From Patagioenas fasciata (lineage: Eukaryota > Chordata > Aves > Columbiformes > Columbidae): DNA of 64,000 nucleotides. The stretch's first letter is position 1, and each line of letters opens with the position of its first letter. The position numbers and the translations under genes were made by a program. The DNA lies in the NCBI RefSeq assembly GCF_037038585.1, contig NC_092521.1:76994398-77058397 (forward strand), in the 5' to 3' direction. Positions 1-12,425 of this stretch are shown here, one piece after another. The notes under the pieces were generated by a model, which was not told where the DNA came from, searched no databases, and saw only the letters and a list, made by a program, of their open reading frames with translations.

Positions 1-3000
1 CAGAAAGGTCTTCCCTCAGAAGGGCACAACCTATGGTGTCCCCACAAGGAAGTTGTGTTTAGGAGGCATTAAATTTTGCAATAGTTGTGGAACAGCTTAC
101 TGCCTATTACTTACTGCCTGTTAGTTGCTTCCCATAAATCATTTCTTTGGCCTGTCTTGACTGATGCCTAGCCAGCTGGCTCTCCTCCAGGCACCAGGCT
201 GTGGAGAACGTTAGTAAATAGTCAGCCACACCTGAACTGCTTAGAAGTCTTTGATGGGATCCTGTTTAGTCAGATTTATTTGTTCCCACCCGCTTTGTCC
301 CACACAACACTGTGTGTCAAAGCAACAAGCCAGGATATTTCCTACCTTTCCTGTCTCACCTCATTCTCTCTTCCCACTAATTACATCCTTACACTTTTCC
401 TTTTCCTGCTTTCCCCATGGCACGGTTCCAAATAAGCAGAATCTCACCTTTACGCCCCGTTCCTCATCGCTGAGCTCCAGTACAGGAGAGACATGGAGCC
501 TGGCACAAAGCTGGGAACAGAGGAAAAACTGACTGCTGCTAGTAGGGAAAAAAAGAGTATTATCCTGAGTCTGCTGACATCTTTCTGCTCATGAAGGGAA
601 GGCCGCCTTATAGCTTCTGCTTCTTGCCGGTGGTTCTGCTCTTTCTTGGGTCTTCTCAGTACCATTTACTTTTTGTGCAATAATATAAAAACTGATAAGA
701 GTCATTTACTATTATCACAAGGCAAAGGTGGGTTCCCTGGGTGGCAGAACAGACCTGAACTACTACATTTTTAGGGAGCAACAAATCACATAGTTAAATC
801 CTGCAGAGTTTTAGTTTTCTACAGGAAAATACAAATCCTTACTTGGGAAGTGGGGCTGAAAATCTTTAAAAAACAAACAGGTAAAACAGGGGCAAAGATA
901 GCCCTAAGGATAATCCCCACTTCTGAGAAAGTAAGTATGAGCACATAATCTCAAAGTTCCATGCTTTTTGCCAGCATGTTGGACTGATGATATCAAGATA
1001 TGACATCTCTGCTCTTCTCCTGGGTCCAGCGATAACCTTTTAAACTCTAGTAGTATTTAATTCAACAGCAAGTGCTCCAATGGACCAAATAAGGAAAATA
1101 ATGGAAATTAATTGCCGTAAGGACAAAAGAAATTATTATGGTACTTTAAAATCATCTTGCTACTGATGGACATAAAATGATTACCACTGTCCTCAGAAGT
1201 GTTGCTGTGACACAGCTTGCAGCAAACACTCAAAATACAATCCAGTCTTTTCTAAAGTTGACACCTTTTATCCTCACCTTACCCACTCCCTAACACTTGT
1301 TTTTGTGCATTTTTTTACTGAAACAAAAACTAAAGTCTCTCTTTAAAGGAGTGTTTTTTGCTGAATGTTTTGTGCCTTTTCTAAAAGCTATAGCTAACTG
1401 CTTAGCAATTTCAGATTTCTCCCTTTCAAAACAGCTAAAGTAGATAGTCTTTCTCTGCTGACAACTCAATCTTTGTGGACCAGCTTGCCATCACATACCT
1501 GGAGTGCAGGATCCTGTTTTAAACCAGCTTGCTGCTTCTGCTCAGAGAGATACCAGCTAGATTTCTCTAAACGCAAGAAGAAGAAAACCAGTTCTGCTGA
1601 CAGTTGTGCTGTTGCTGCTTCTCATCCGGCTTCCACGTGCTCTTCAACTCTTCTGGAGACTTTGGGATTGGGAGGTGAGGAGGAGAGGCTTAGCACAGGA
1701 GTCATCCAGACTGGAAGGGGTGGGGACAAATCATGCAGAGAGGCAGGGTGCAGTAGGCTGCACATCAATCACCTTTTACTCCACCTTTTATTTATTTATT
1801 ATTTAAGGAGTTTAGAAAGCAAGATACACATAAACACTACACTGCACTTATTTTTTTCATCTCTTTAAATAAGTGTCATTCCTAACAAATAGTAGAGAAG
1901 TTGAAACAAGGCTTCTGAATGTTATTGTTGGCACACTTCAGTTTTCTGGGAAAATTTCCCTTCCAGATCAGTACACTAGAAAGCAAATTATGTTTGTGAT
2001 GCAGCCATTTAATAGACTGCAGAATCTTTTGACCTCAGCATTTATAGCTGAGACATTTAGCATCAGTGGTGCATTTGCTGAGGCATTGTTAAATTCAGAA
2101 ATGTATTTTCATATAGCATATTCCTGCACTTCTGCTGTCCATAGAAGATGTTTTTAATGGAATTTGTGCTGAATTAAGATGAATCTGTCTTGGCAAACTT
2201 GCAGCACAAAAACATTATGGAAGTCTCCCTAGCACAGATTAAACATATTACAGCCACGCCCACAAGTATTCCCAACAAGTCCGAAAGTGTTCCATATTAT
2301 TTTTGATTAGACTTGCTTTCAACAAGTTAGAAATATCTGAGTCCGAGCTGCTTGTTATTGATGGTGACTCTTTGAAATTTTCTGATCCTATTTCCATAAT
2401 GGGCTTGTATGCAAGGAACATTAGCTTAGCCCTCAGGCTGATATCCACTATAGCTTTAGTTTTCTCTATGTGTGCATGTGGTTTGTATGTGTGTGTGTGC
2501 ATGTTGGGGGGGGAGGAGTGAAAGAGACAAAAGAGCTTAAAGAAAATTACAATGCTGTTTCAAGTCAAAGGTGAATGAAGAAATTTAGATCTTAAGTATA
2601 TAAGGCAAACAAGTTCCACAGTCACTCTGTAAATCCTCAGCAGTATTCTGTGTGGTAGTGACCACTGTGTAATCTGAGGACTGTGTAAAACAGGTGATGA
2701 TTTGATTCAGTTCACCAAGCTTTGGACATTTACAATGAGGCTGTCTATGTCAGCAAGGTGTCTACACTCCCACAGTTGTCATCAAGATTTACAGTATGAT
2801 TCACACTCTATGGGTGTCTTCTTTAGAATGAAATGGATGGCCCCCTAGATGCCACCAACTAGGCTGGTCACAGAGTTTAATGGCAGCCTACCCACCTAGT
2901 GCAGGTATAGATTCCTGTGCGGAGTGCACCATCAGTCAGGCAAGATGAGTCCCACCTCTGTGTGTTGTGGGAGCTGCACGTAACTCAAAATTAAGGTTTG

Positions 3001-6000
3001 TCATAACTAGATAGAGGGAGTTTGCCCTGTTATACCTGTCAGTATCTTTGCACATCACGATTGTATAAGAAACCATTAAAAAGATTGCTTGTGTTGCAAG
3101 GGAGGGACTGGGGAGACTTTGCTGAAAAGATGCACTTTATACTTTGACATTCATGGCATCTTGCTTGAGCTTTTCTAACCTCACCTGAGTAGGCATGCTG
3201 TACTCAGATCCACAAGACTGAACTATCCTCTTCCTGCCTTGCACCGCCAGGACTTGGGTCCAGCCGAGCTACAGTCCCCTGCACAACAGATTGGGCCAGC
3301 AGAACCAGACATCTGATCCCATCTTCATGCCCAGCATCTCCAGTCGGGGGTGGTTAGGGTGAAAGGAGAGCAAAGGACTCGCTCTGCTGTAACACAAGCC
3401 TTTGCCTGCACACTGTGATTATGTTTTGCCTGCAAACCCCAAATCACTTAGAACTCCCATACCTGAAGAGACTGTCTCTTTGCTCATAACATATAATCAC
3501 CTCTGTAATGAACTCAGGATTATGGAGTTCATTACACACATGCATTTCCTACAGTCTCAAGCAACTTATACATTTCAAAAATATAAGGAAATAGAAGAAG
3601 ACAGACAAGGGTTGGAATGAGCACAACAGATTCACTTCTTCAAACAGGCATTGGTCAAATTTCTCCTTCACCTGAAACACACAGTTTGTTTTTGTTTGGT
3701 TTTAACTTTTTTTTTTTTTTTCTTTCTGAAGGTTTGCACCAGTACTCCTCGAATCGCTCCTGATTTTATAGAAATGGGTGCGGAATAAAACACCGAAGTA
3801 AATCATCATGGCTGTATGTTAACATCAGAAATAACATCCTAGGATATGCAAGCCTGTGTCCTGAGGCAAAAGGGAAAGATATTCTCTCCAAGGCAACTGC
3901 TGATAGATAAAAACGCAGAAAAGCAAATACTCTGCTGGCTTCTCGTGCAGAAGTGAAAGAGTCCAATGGAGAGACCAATGGATAGGTTTAAACATGCCCT
4001 GTTTGCCACCACCTGGTACAGTATTTGGAGTGCTGCTGGTAGCAACAGACTTGTCAGAAAGTTGAAATCATTACAAACATTATATTTATGTTGTGAAAAA
4101 CCTGTTCGAAGATCCTATGATGAGTGATGCTCTGCACACAGCCTAGAAGTTGCAGGTGAGGCAAGAGGGATGTCAAGGCTCCCATCTTCTGTTGCATGGC
4201 TCCTGGCAGCTTTAGCAGCCTTGTTAAGGGGTACCACCGCTGAGGGCACCTGGTGAGGAAAGGTGGAGAGGGTCTCAGGAAGAGTTAGTGGAGAAGCATG
4301 GTGGGTTGGGTCACAACAGTGCAGCTCTGCAGGGCCAGCTGCAATGCCAGTGAGGGCTCTGTACACAGCACCTGCCCTGAGAGCAAGCAGCATCCCTTGG
4401 GATTCAGATGGCTACAGGAGGGGAGCATAGCTAGTCCCTCTCACATTACTTCACTGAAAGGAGAGGACCTAATTAGCGGGCCTGTAATTTGGAGCTGGGT
4501 TTGTGGCTTCTGTTTCTGTACATTAAGAGGCTGTGTACCTAAACGTATCTACTGAGTCATCACTTGGGCGTGAAGAAATATAGTTTAACAACTCTAATTT
4601 CATTTTCCAGGTTTCTGGCTTCAACCTCTAGTCAGTGTTTGAATAAGACCCTGGAAAATCTTGCCAGCTCTTGTTATTGCTTATCAAGTCCTGGCAGGAG
4701 GTTAACATGTAACAGATGCTTTTGTTGTCATCAGTGGAAAACCAGTCTCACACTTAAGATTTTGTTCTTTACCATTTACCTAGAATTGTACTCTGGAATT
4801 CGTGGCTGCCTTTGCCTGAGGCATTAAAGAAGTCTCCAGGAATTCTCTGATTTGGTTAGTAGTGAGCCATACCCCTGCTCTTTCCCATGCTTTTCCAAGT
4901 GTCTAAGAGGAAAGGCTCTAAAGTCTCTCCTGCATGGGAGTGACCTTATCTGCCTCATCTGCTACAGCACTTACGGGTACCGCCGTGTTCCTTGCACCCA
5001 GCAGAGTACCCGCTGTTTCTTGCCGGGCACCAGGACCCAGGCCAGGGCAATTGCTGCTTCTTTGCTATTAATCTTTGCATCTCTCGCCATGTTCCCATTC
5101 CCCTGTGCTTTTATTTACTCCTAAAAAATAATAGACTCAATCTGTTATCACCTCTCCCCTTTGGCCATCTTCTCCTTGGATCTGCTCCCTTTCCTGGCTT
5201 TTCACTTTACTCCGCTTCTGTAAGTTATTTGAAGCCACTGGTGTCAACTGATTTCTTGTTGTCCCTTTTAATGTCCCTCTGAGTGTCCAATTTTTCTTAT
5301 GGGTAGGTTAGGGTCAGCTCTTGGAGAATACAACTCCTTTTCTCCCTAAAATCAATAGTATGGCTCTGACCACAAGGACAGAAGAATGACCTGCATATAA
5401 AATGTTTTCAATAGGTATGTTGCTAATTTGTTTGTTGGCATGTAGAACTGCTTGACCAAACAGCTTCTGGGTTTCTCATGCCTGGTTTGGATTAATGTTT
5501 ACCTAAAATAAATTGCAAATGTTTCACCTCAAATTTCCAATTTTGCTGAAAGAGCTTGTGGGATTTCCGAGGGTGTATTTTGTGAATTTTATAGAAAAAG
5601 GGTGGAGTGTAACTTTAATTACACCAAAGCAATAACAGTAAAACTATTTTAATATTGCAGCTGACACACAAAGAGGCGTATGAAAATTACCTAACACTGT
5701 CCAGGTGTTTCTAGGTTATTCAGTAGCTCACCACTTTATTAAGAAACACTTTAATGGAACGTCAGTACAAGGCACAGGATTCTAAAGAATAATGAATATT
5801 AATAGCAATATATAGGAAAAATAGTACATTTTGGAGCAGTGGCTCCAAAATAGGTACCCCAGATCAGAGGCCACATCACTGTTTCACAGAACACTATAAA
5901 AAGAAACATGAGCAAGACAACATAATTAAGATTACATGGATAACTGCATGCCTTAAGGTCTGACTTCCTTATCTAAAAACCTGAACGTCTATTGTTTGCA

Positions 6001-6960
6001 TTATTTAAGAATATATCTATTATTTTTTCTTACCAAATATTTTGTTGTCTTCTCTGAAACTACAAAAATATGGAATTCAGGCAATTGACTTCCAGGATGA
6101 ATTAACTTCACATAGTTAGTCATTGACAGCTAAATTTTTTATACAGTTTTTTCCCAACAAAGTGTTGACATAAAAATACATATAATTGGTCTGTTTTGCA
6201 CCAGGGCACAAATCCTTTCTCTCTTTTTTTTTTTTTTTTCCTCTTGGTATGAGCTCTCTCCTTAAACAAAACTCATCTAACGCTCATTTTTTTATTCCAG
6301 GAACTTTCTGGGATTAATCAGCTGGAAGGAGGTCATTTTGTTTGCTTGGAATTGGGTCTCTATTTGCACTAAGACATACACACAATAAGTTGCCTTGGAC
6401 AAAAAGCTGCACCTTGTGCCAGTAGAATTTACCCCAGTCTTCAGAAAAGGCATCTTTCATGAATAGAAATCTGGTTTCTCCTCTGCAAACTCCCAGTGTG
6501 CACCTCAACAGTTTGATTTGGCTGAGATTTTCCAAGAGATCTTTTTCAAAGCAAAGAGAACCTGAAAATTTCCACTTATATATGATCCCCTATAGGCTAT
6601 ACATCTTCTAGATGACCATTTAGGCATTTTTTCACCTAACTGGAAAAAGGTGATATGTTTGCTACTGTCACCGATCAATCAACAATTCTGGCAAAAATTA
6701 CTACACTAAATCAGTGGTTTAAACTCCAAAATTTTAAACAGAGCACCAGGAAAAGAAAAATTCTTCCCATGTTTGCTCAACTTTAAAACTCCGGTTTTGC
6801 AAACATGTCTACACATTACTAATCTTGGACTAGATTCAGGCAGCTTTGGACTGTATCCCACAAAGCAATACAGACACCCAAGTGCAACATTAAAGCAGCA
6901 AGTTTCAGGAAAGTAAATATAAGAGCTTCTAATTATATTACAAGGTAATTACCATACATA
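1..6960. other. Intergenic 5' flank, no supported gene
   Basis: Seven kilobases of AT-rich vertebrate DNA. Open frames on both strands are short (up to 131 codons) with no recognisable domains. Simple features are a (GT)n/G-run at about 2488-2512 and T-runs at 3707-3721 and 6224-6239. In mammals the neighbour on this side, as I recall, is CMBL on the opposite strand; I saw none of its recognisable coding blocks here. Confidence 0.7.
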
Positions 6961-7510
6961 GAACCAGAGAATTATAGAATCATAAAACCATTTTAGTTGG
7001 AAGAGGCCCTTAAGATCATCAAGTCCAACCATTAACTAATTCTAGCACTAAACTATGTCCCTAAGAACCTCATCTATATGCCTTTTAAACACCTCCAGCG
7101 ATGGTGACTCCATTTTTTCTCTGGGCAGCCTGTCCCACTGCTTCAGAACCCTTTCTGTGAATGATTTTTTCCTAATATCCAATCTAAACCTCTCCTGGCA
7201 CAACTTGAGGCCATTTCCTCTTGTCCTGTCACTTGCTACTTGGGAGAAGAGACCAACACCCTCCATGCTACAACCTCCTTTCAGATAGTTGTAGGCAGCA
7301 ATAAGGTCTCTCCTCAGCCTCCTTTTCTCCAGGCTAAACAGCCCCAGTTCCCTCAACCGCTCCTCACAGGACCTGTGCTTCATGCCCCTCACCAGCTTCA
7401 TTGCTCTTCTCTGAAATCTCTCCAGGACCTCAATGTCTTTTCTGTAGTGAGGGGCCTAAAACTGAACACAGTATTCAAGGTGGGGCAGAGCAATCAAGGT
7501 ACTTTATTAA
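6961..7510 (-). mobile_element. CR1 LINE 3' portion, minus orientation
   Basis: The plus strand starts with agaattatagaatcataaaa, the reverse complement of the CR1 terminal repeat, followed by gttggaagaggcccttaag. The minus strand codes an unbroken 117-codon CR1 ORF2 tail (7048-7401) with [20 protein letters not shown] and [10 protein letters not shown]. The element is 5'-truncated, as most CR1 copies are; the upstream end near 7510 is approximate. Confidence 0.93.
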
Positions 7511-10500
7511 ATACATTTGCAGAGAGTACCTGTTCTTAACATTTTTCTAAAGAAAAAAATGAACTTTGGCCAAGAAGAAATACATTAAATTTCAGTATAA
7601 TTCTGCAAATGGTTGAGTCTGTGCTGGAAGTGAGTGCACGTACACTACAGTCCGTGCCAGTTTAACAAAATTATTTTTTAAGTGCCCCTGAGCATATGCT
7701 GGAATAAACACGTAATGGAGGGTCTCAGCAGAGAGAAAGGCTCCAGGCAGGGAAGGGGTCAGCCCACTGCATGTCTCCTGTCCAGTGCTGCCCAGGGCAG
7801 GCATGGGCAGGCACAAGGGCAATGTGTATTACCTGTGGAAGGGAACACCTGGGCCAGGGAGGCCATCCAGACTGCAGACACTGCCTACCCGGTTGGTTCA
7901 GAGAGAATATCTGCTGTGTGTGCCATCAAACATCATGGTGTGGAAGAGGTTGTCTAGCCCTCCCCGCCCAGACATCTGCCCCTGTCCACCTGCACAGTGA
8001 AAACTTTTGTGAGGGCTATTTGTGCTGAAGCAGCTGTGCCAACAAAGAGTGAACTCCCTAGCTCACTCTTCCACAGATAATTTGGGAACTGGAGAGTTTC
8101 AAACTGGAGGTTTCAGCAAGGAGAAAGCATGAACTCATGGAGGAAACTTAAGGGTATTATCAGATTTGCTCTTAAGCACTGAAAGTACCACCTCCAATCC
8201 TGACAGTTTTCAGCATTCTGCTTCCTTCTGATCTGAAACAAATGGACCTCAGTTGCCTGATAGACCCCTAATGAGATCACAGAGAACTGACAAGTCATGG
8301 CCATGAGGCAAAAAGCTTAGGGCCACCTTACAGAATCCTTCAAAAGGTTCCTCTCTAACGTGCTTTGATTTTCACTTTTTTCCCAGGAAGCTATAGAGAT
8401 GATGGTCTGTATGTACTTGACAGAGCAACTATCATAAGGCAGGCCCCCTCCAGGGCCCTGTCTTGAGCTGCATCTCAGATCTCAAGTCATGCTCACCTGT
8501 TCATCACAGCCTGTTCTCCCAGTTCAGGAGGAAAAAACAACCCAAACCTGAAACCCTTCTCCAGCAAGCTGGAATCAAATCCTCAGTCACCTGCCTTTCT
8601 TCAGAGAGACCAACAGTCTGCATCACAATTTATTAACCTCCCCAGATCTCCCAGCTTGCTTGTAGGTTTGTTGGGGAGCCAAGAGCCTTCTTTTTGAGTG
8701 AAATCACCACTTGCTTCTAGTAAGCCAGACCCCAGTGGCTTTCCTTTCCTCCTTGTGTAAAACTTCTTGTAAGCCCAGATACAAACAACAAACAAGTTCT
8801 CCAGGGTGTGGATGATCTTCTGGCTTGTTATCTGAATAAAGAGAGGGAGAGAAAGAAGACAAATTGGCCATCTTCTCCACAGAAGGCATTCATAGTGTGT
8901 CTCCACCATCATACTCTTTCTCATGAGACAGTAATAGACATTAATGGGATGGCATTTGTCTGAATGTTCATACAAGAAATAAAACTTGGATATAAGATAG
9001 GAATAATGCAGTGGAAGGAAGTCTTGGATAGACTGGTCCTGAAAGAAGGACCCAGGACTTTCTATTCAAGACATGCTCCCCCAGTATGGCCTTGAATATT
9101 TAACATAAATATGCTAGGCCAGAGATCCTTGTTCAAGCTACTGCTCCTCCATGCTCATTCATGTAGAGACTTCCATACTCACATGGCTACTTCTTACCCT
9201 CTGTCTTCTCCTGGAGATCCTGCCTTTGTACTGCCACTTAATTTTTAATGTAAGCAGGAACCAGAAGCCTGGTTCCTCTCATTCCAGTCAGATACCAGCA
9301 TACTATTAGCTATTCAAACACCCTCTCCAATTTTTAGCAGAAATTGGTGCCTGTAGCTGATCACTTCCCCTGAAATTTCTTCAAAAGAGGCACTAAAACT
9401 GAATTTTGATCATGTGGATTTTTTTATGATGGTATGTATTTGTCCCAAAAAAATCACATCCAGCTCATTTCAGCCTCTCAGAATTAAACGTCATGGCTTA
9501 GCTGAGCACTACCATTTCTGTGTATCATGAAACAATTGTGATGAGTTCTTTCTAGTGAGAAAAGACATAAATGTCAATATTTTTAAACTCCAAGCTCTGA
9601 GAGATAGATGAAATTCCCAGGGACAAACCTATATCATGTGAGTTGAGAGCAAACAGTAAGCATGGCATGACACAGAACAGCAATGAAAACGCACACTGCT
9701 CAGTGAACTTGTGAACTATGCAAATAGGAAGTCAGAAATTAAACAACAGAATCATGCCCTGACATCTGTAATTAAGTGTCTTTATCACCTCACAAGATGC
9801 TTTTATAACGTAGGTTTGTTTAAAGGCCTGTTTTATGTTTTGTGCTTTGACAGGATGTAAAGTTTTTGTGAAGTCTGGGAAACAACTAGTTTCCCTAAAT
9901 GTAAACTAGATTCTGCAGATTTCACCTGGGTATAGTTCAGAGTAAGTTTTGATGTGTTATGTTCATCTCCCAGGCAGCTGAACTACTGGCAGTCATGTTG
10001 CTTAGTCCTGGAAACCTCCCAGAGAATCTGCAGACTTCAAAGCCTGTTAGGAATTCTTCAAGTACTTTAGATATGATATCTTTTTGAGGAACTCTGTTTT
10101 CTGTGATCTCCCAACAGCAGCTGAAAGCCAACAATTATAACCTTCTTGTCACACCTGTAGCTTTCTTTTCTCTTGTACTAAATGGCTCTCCACTTACCTT
10201 AAATGCAAATTTTACAAAGAAGAAAAAATATTTTTCTGAATTTGTTTTTTTCTGAAAACAAGAACTATGTTTTTTCCAGTTTGTTGTCTCCAAACTTTTT
10301 TTTAAAAAAGAACATGACTGACATGCTGAAGAAGAAGCCAAACTCAAGTCAAGTTCAGGAGAGCCAAGCCAGTACAGGTCCCAGTCCTACAATGCACACC
10401 ACTTTCCCAAGGCCCCTGGGCTCTAGAGGGACTTAGATTTGCCCATGGAACTCAGCACTTAATACATATGGCAATTTTGTAGGTACAAAGCATTTAGGAT

Positions 10501-12309
10501 GGACAACTGGGTAAGTGAAAATTGTTATCTTTCAGCTTCTGACTTTCATTAAAATATGGTCATATTCAATAACTGAAAATGAGTAGGCAAAGAATCTTAT
10601 CAAGTGTCTGTGATTATATGTAATAATAAGGTGCAGGACATTAGTAAATGCCTTTGAGAAGCTGACAGAGATAGATATAGCAACTGGAATATAGCACATA
10701 GAGAAAGTAGGGTGGAAAAGTCATTGAACTGTAATTACATTTTAGTAAATGGCTTGTTGCTCTGCATATTATAAATATGGGTTTTCAAAGATAGAAGAAG
10801 GTCTTTAATGTCTCTCTTCACATGTGTATTTTGGTGACAATCTAAATTCAACCCTTTTTTGGTCATGACAGCTGATCTGGAATTGATCCTACACCCAAAA
10901 TCTAAAAGCCAGTCTAAAGTATACTGCAGGTCCAAGAATATTTCAAATATAATCACGAAAGATATCTTAATATAAATACATCAACATGTTTAACATAAGC
11001 ATACATTTTCAAAACCCAATTTTGGACTGCAGTAGCAAAATCTAAAGCAGAAAACCAAGCCCAAGCTCTCTTTGCCATACAGATTTTCAGTTCACCTAAA
11101 ATCACAGATTCCCATTGCTTAGACCAGCTAGATAGTTCTGGGTCCCCTTTCTTTTGACCTGCTTGGAATTCCTCCTGTCATTGCACGAAAGGCTGCTGGT
11201 CAGAACACACCAATTCACATACAGATGCTGCTCAGTAGGCCTGTGATGACATTTTGCTGGACTAGATCAAATCCCTCATGGGCAGGCTCAAACCACAGGC
11301 TCCTCATGTGAGACCATTTGGTGCAACAGTATTGAAGTGCTCCCACACCCCCACCCCTGCCCCTTGCCTTCTTCCCAGTGGGAAGCTAAAGCCCTTCTCT
11401 TTCCTTCTGACTTTTGACTGCTTGATACTGCTGACAGGACCATTTGACCAGGTAGCGTTTTCCATGGAACTTCCTAGATTTCAACCAAAAATTCACTGAA
11501 TGGCATCAGGGTGACAGTGACCCCTACCCGGGCCCTCATCGATAAGGCAAGTTTAAAAACTCCCCGCATGTTCTTCCCACATCACTCTGAGCAGAGGAAC
11601 AAGAGCAAGTTCCTAGGGCAGGAGCTGGGACTGGTCCCTGCTGGGGCGCAAGGATTGTAGCACTTTCTGCAGCTGACTGGAGGCAGTGACCATCAGCCAC
11701 AAGTACATCACCCAGGTGCTCCTCAGGAAAGTACCATGTCTTCACACCTTGCCCCCCAACCACCTGCAGCCTCAGCTGAGCACAGGCAATGACTGACACA
11801 GTCAAAGGGGTTTTGGCAGTCTTGGGCTGTGATCTGGGGATTATTCTAGTGAAGATATGGCAGCCTGAAGCAGAACAGCAGATTGACAGACCCTGGTGAC
11901 CCAGTGACCAGTGCTGACAAGATGCATGTCATCCGTGCAGGATGCTGTTTCAGGCGGTGAAGGCTTTGGACACCTGGAAATGCCCGGGGGTATCTCCAGT
12001 AATAGGCTTACTCAGGTGACAGCATTCAAGGCAATAGGTTTTCCAACATCAGCAGCTGCTCATTTCATGGCACATCAAATTGCTGGATGGCCCCTGCCAG
12101 GTGCATACTACTTCAGTCCCTGCCTGCCTGGCTCACTGCAGACCCCAGAGATGCTTTCCTCTGCTGTCTTCTTCTCTTAAGCCACGTCCTGGATCTGGAG
12201 CAGAGGTGCCCTCTTGTGGCACTCATGGAGCTCTGCCACCTCTCTGGATTTGCCCATGCCCCTGCTGTTGGTCTACAGGTCTCAGCTGCCGAGAGGTTCT
12301 TTCACTGCA
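7511..12309. other. Intergenic 5' flank, no supported gene
   Basis: About 4.8 kb in which I recognise no gene or repeat family. The part at about 11280-12300 is richer in G+C and gives several overlapping open frames of 73-89 codons on both strands, none with a known motif. Some of it may be old repeat DNA linked to the LINE fragment at 12310. Confidence 0.6.
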
Positions 12310-12425
12310 CATTCCATAATCTTTCTGTGGACTGAGGTTAGTCTGGCTGACCTGTAGTTCCCTGGATTCTCCTTAATAGCCTTGAAGATGGCTATGACAC
12401 TTGCCTTTTTCCCGCTTTCAAGGAC
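12310..12425 (-). mobile_element. Degraded LINE (CR1-like) reverse-transcriptase fragment, minus orientation
   Basis: On the minus strand the translation includes ESGKKASVIAIFK, then KENPGNYRSARLTSVHRKIM, which parallels the CR1-type block KKANVTPIFKK...EDPGNYRPVSLTSVPGKIME. Homology fades outside these limits, so this is a small, old relic. Confidence 0.55.
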
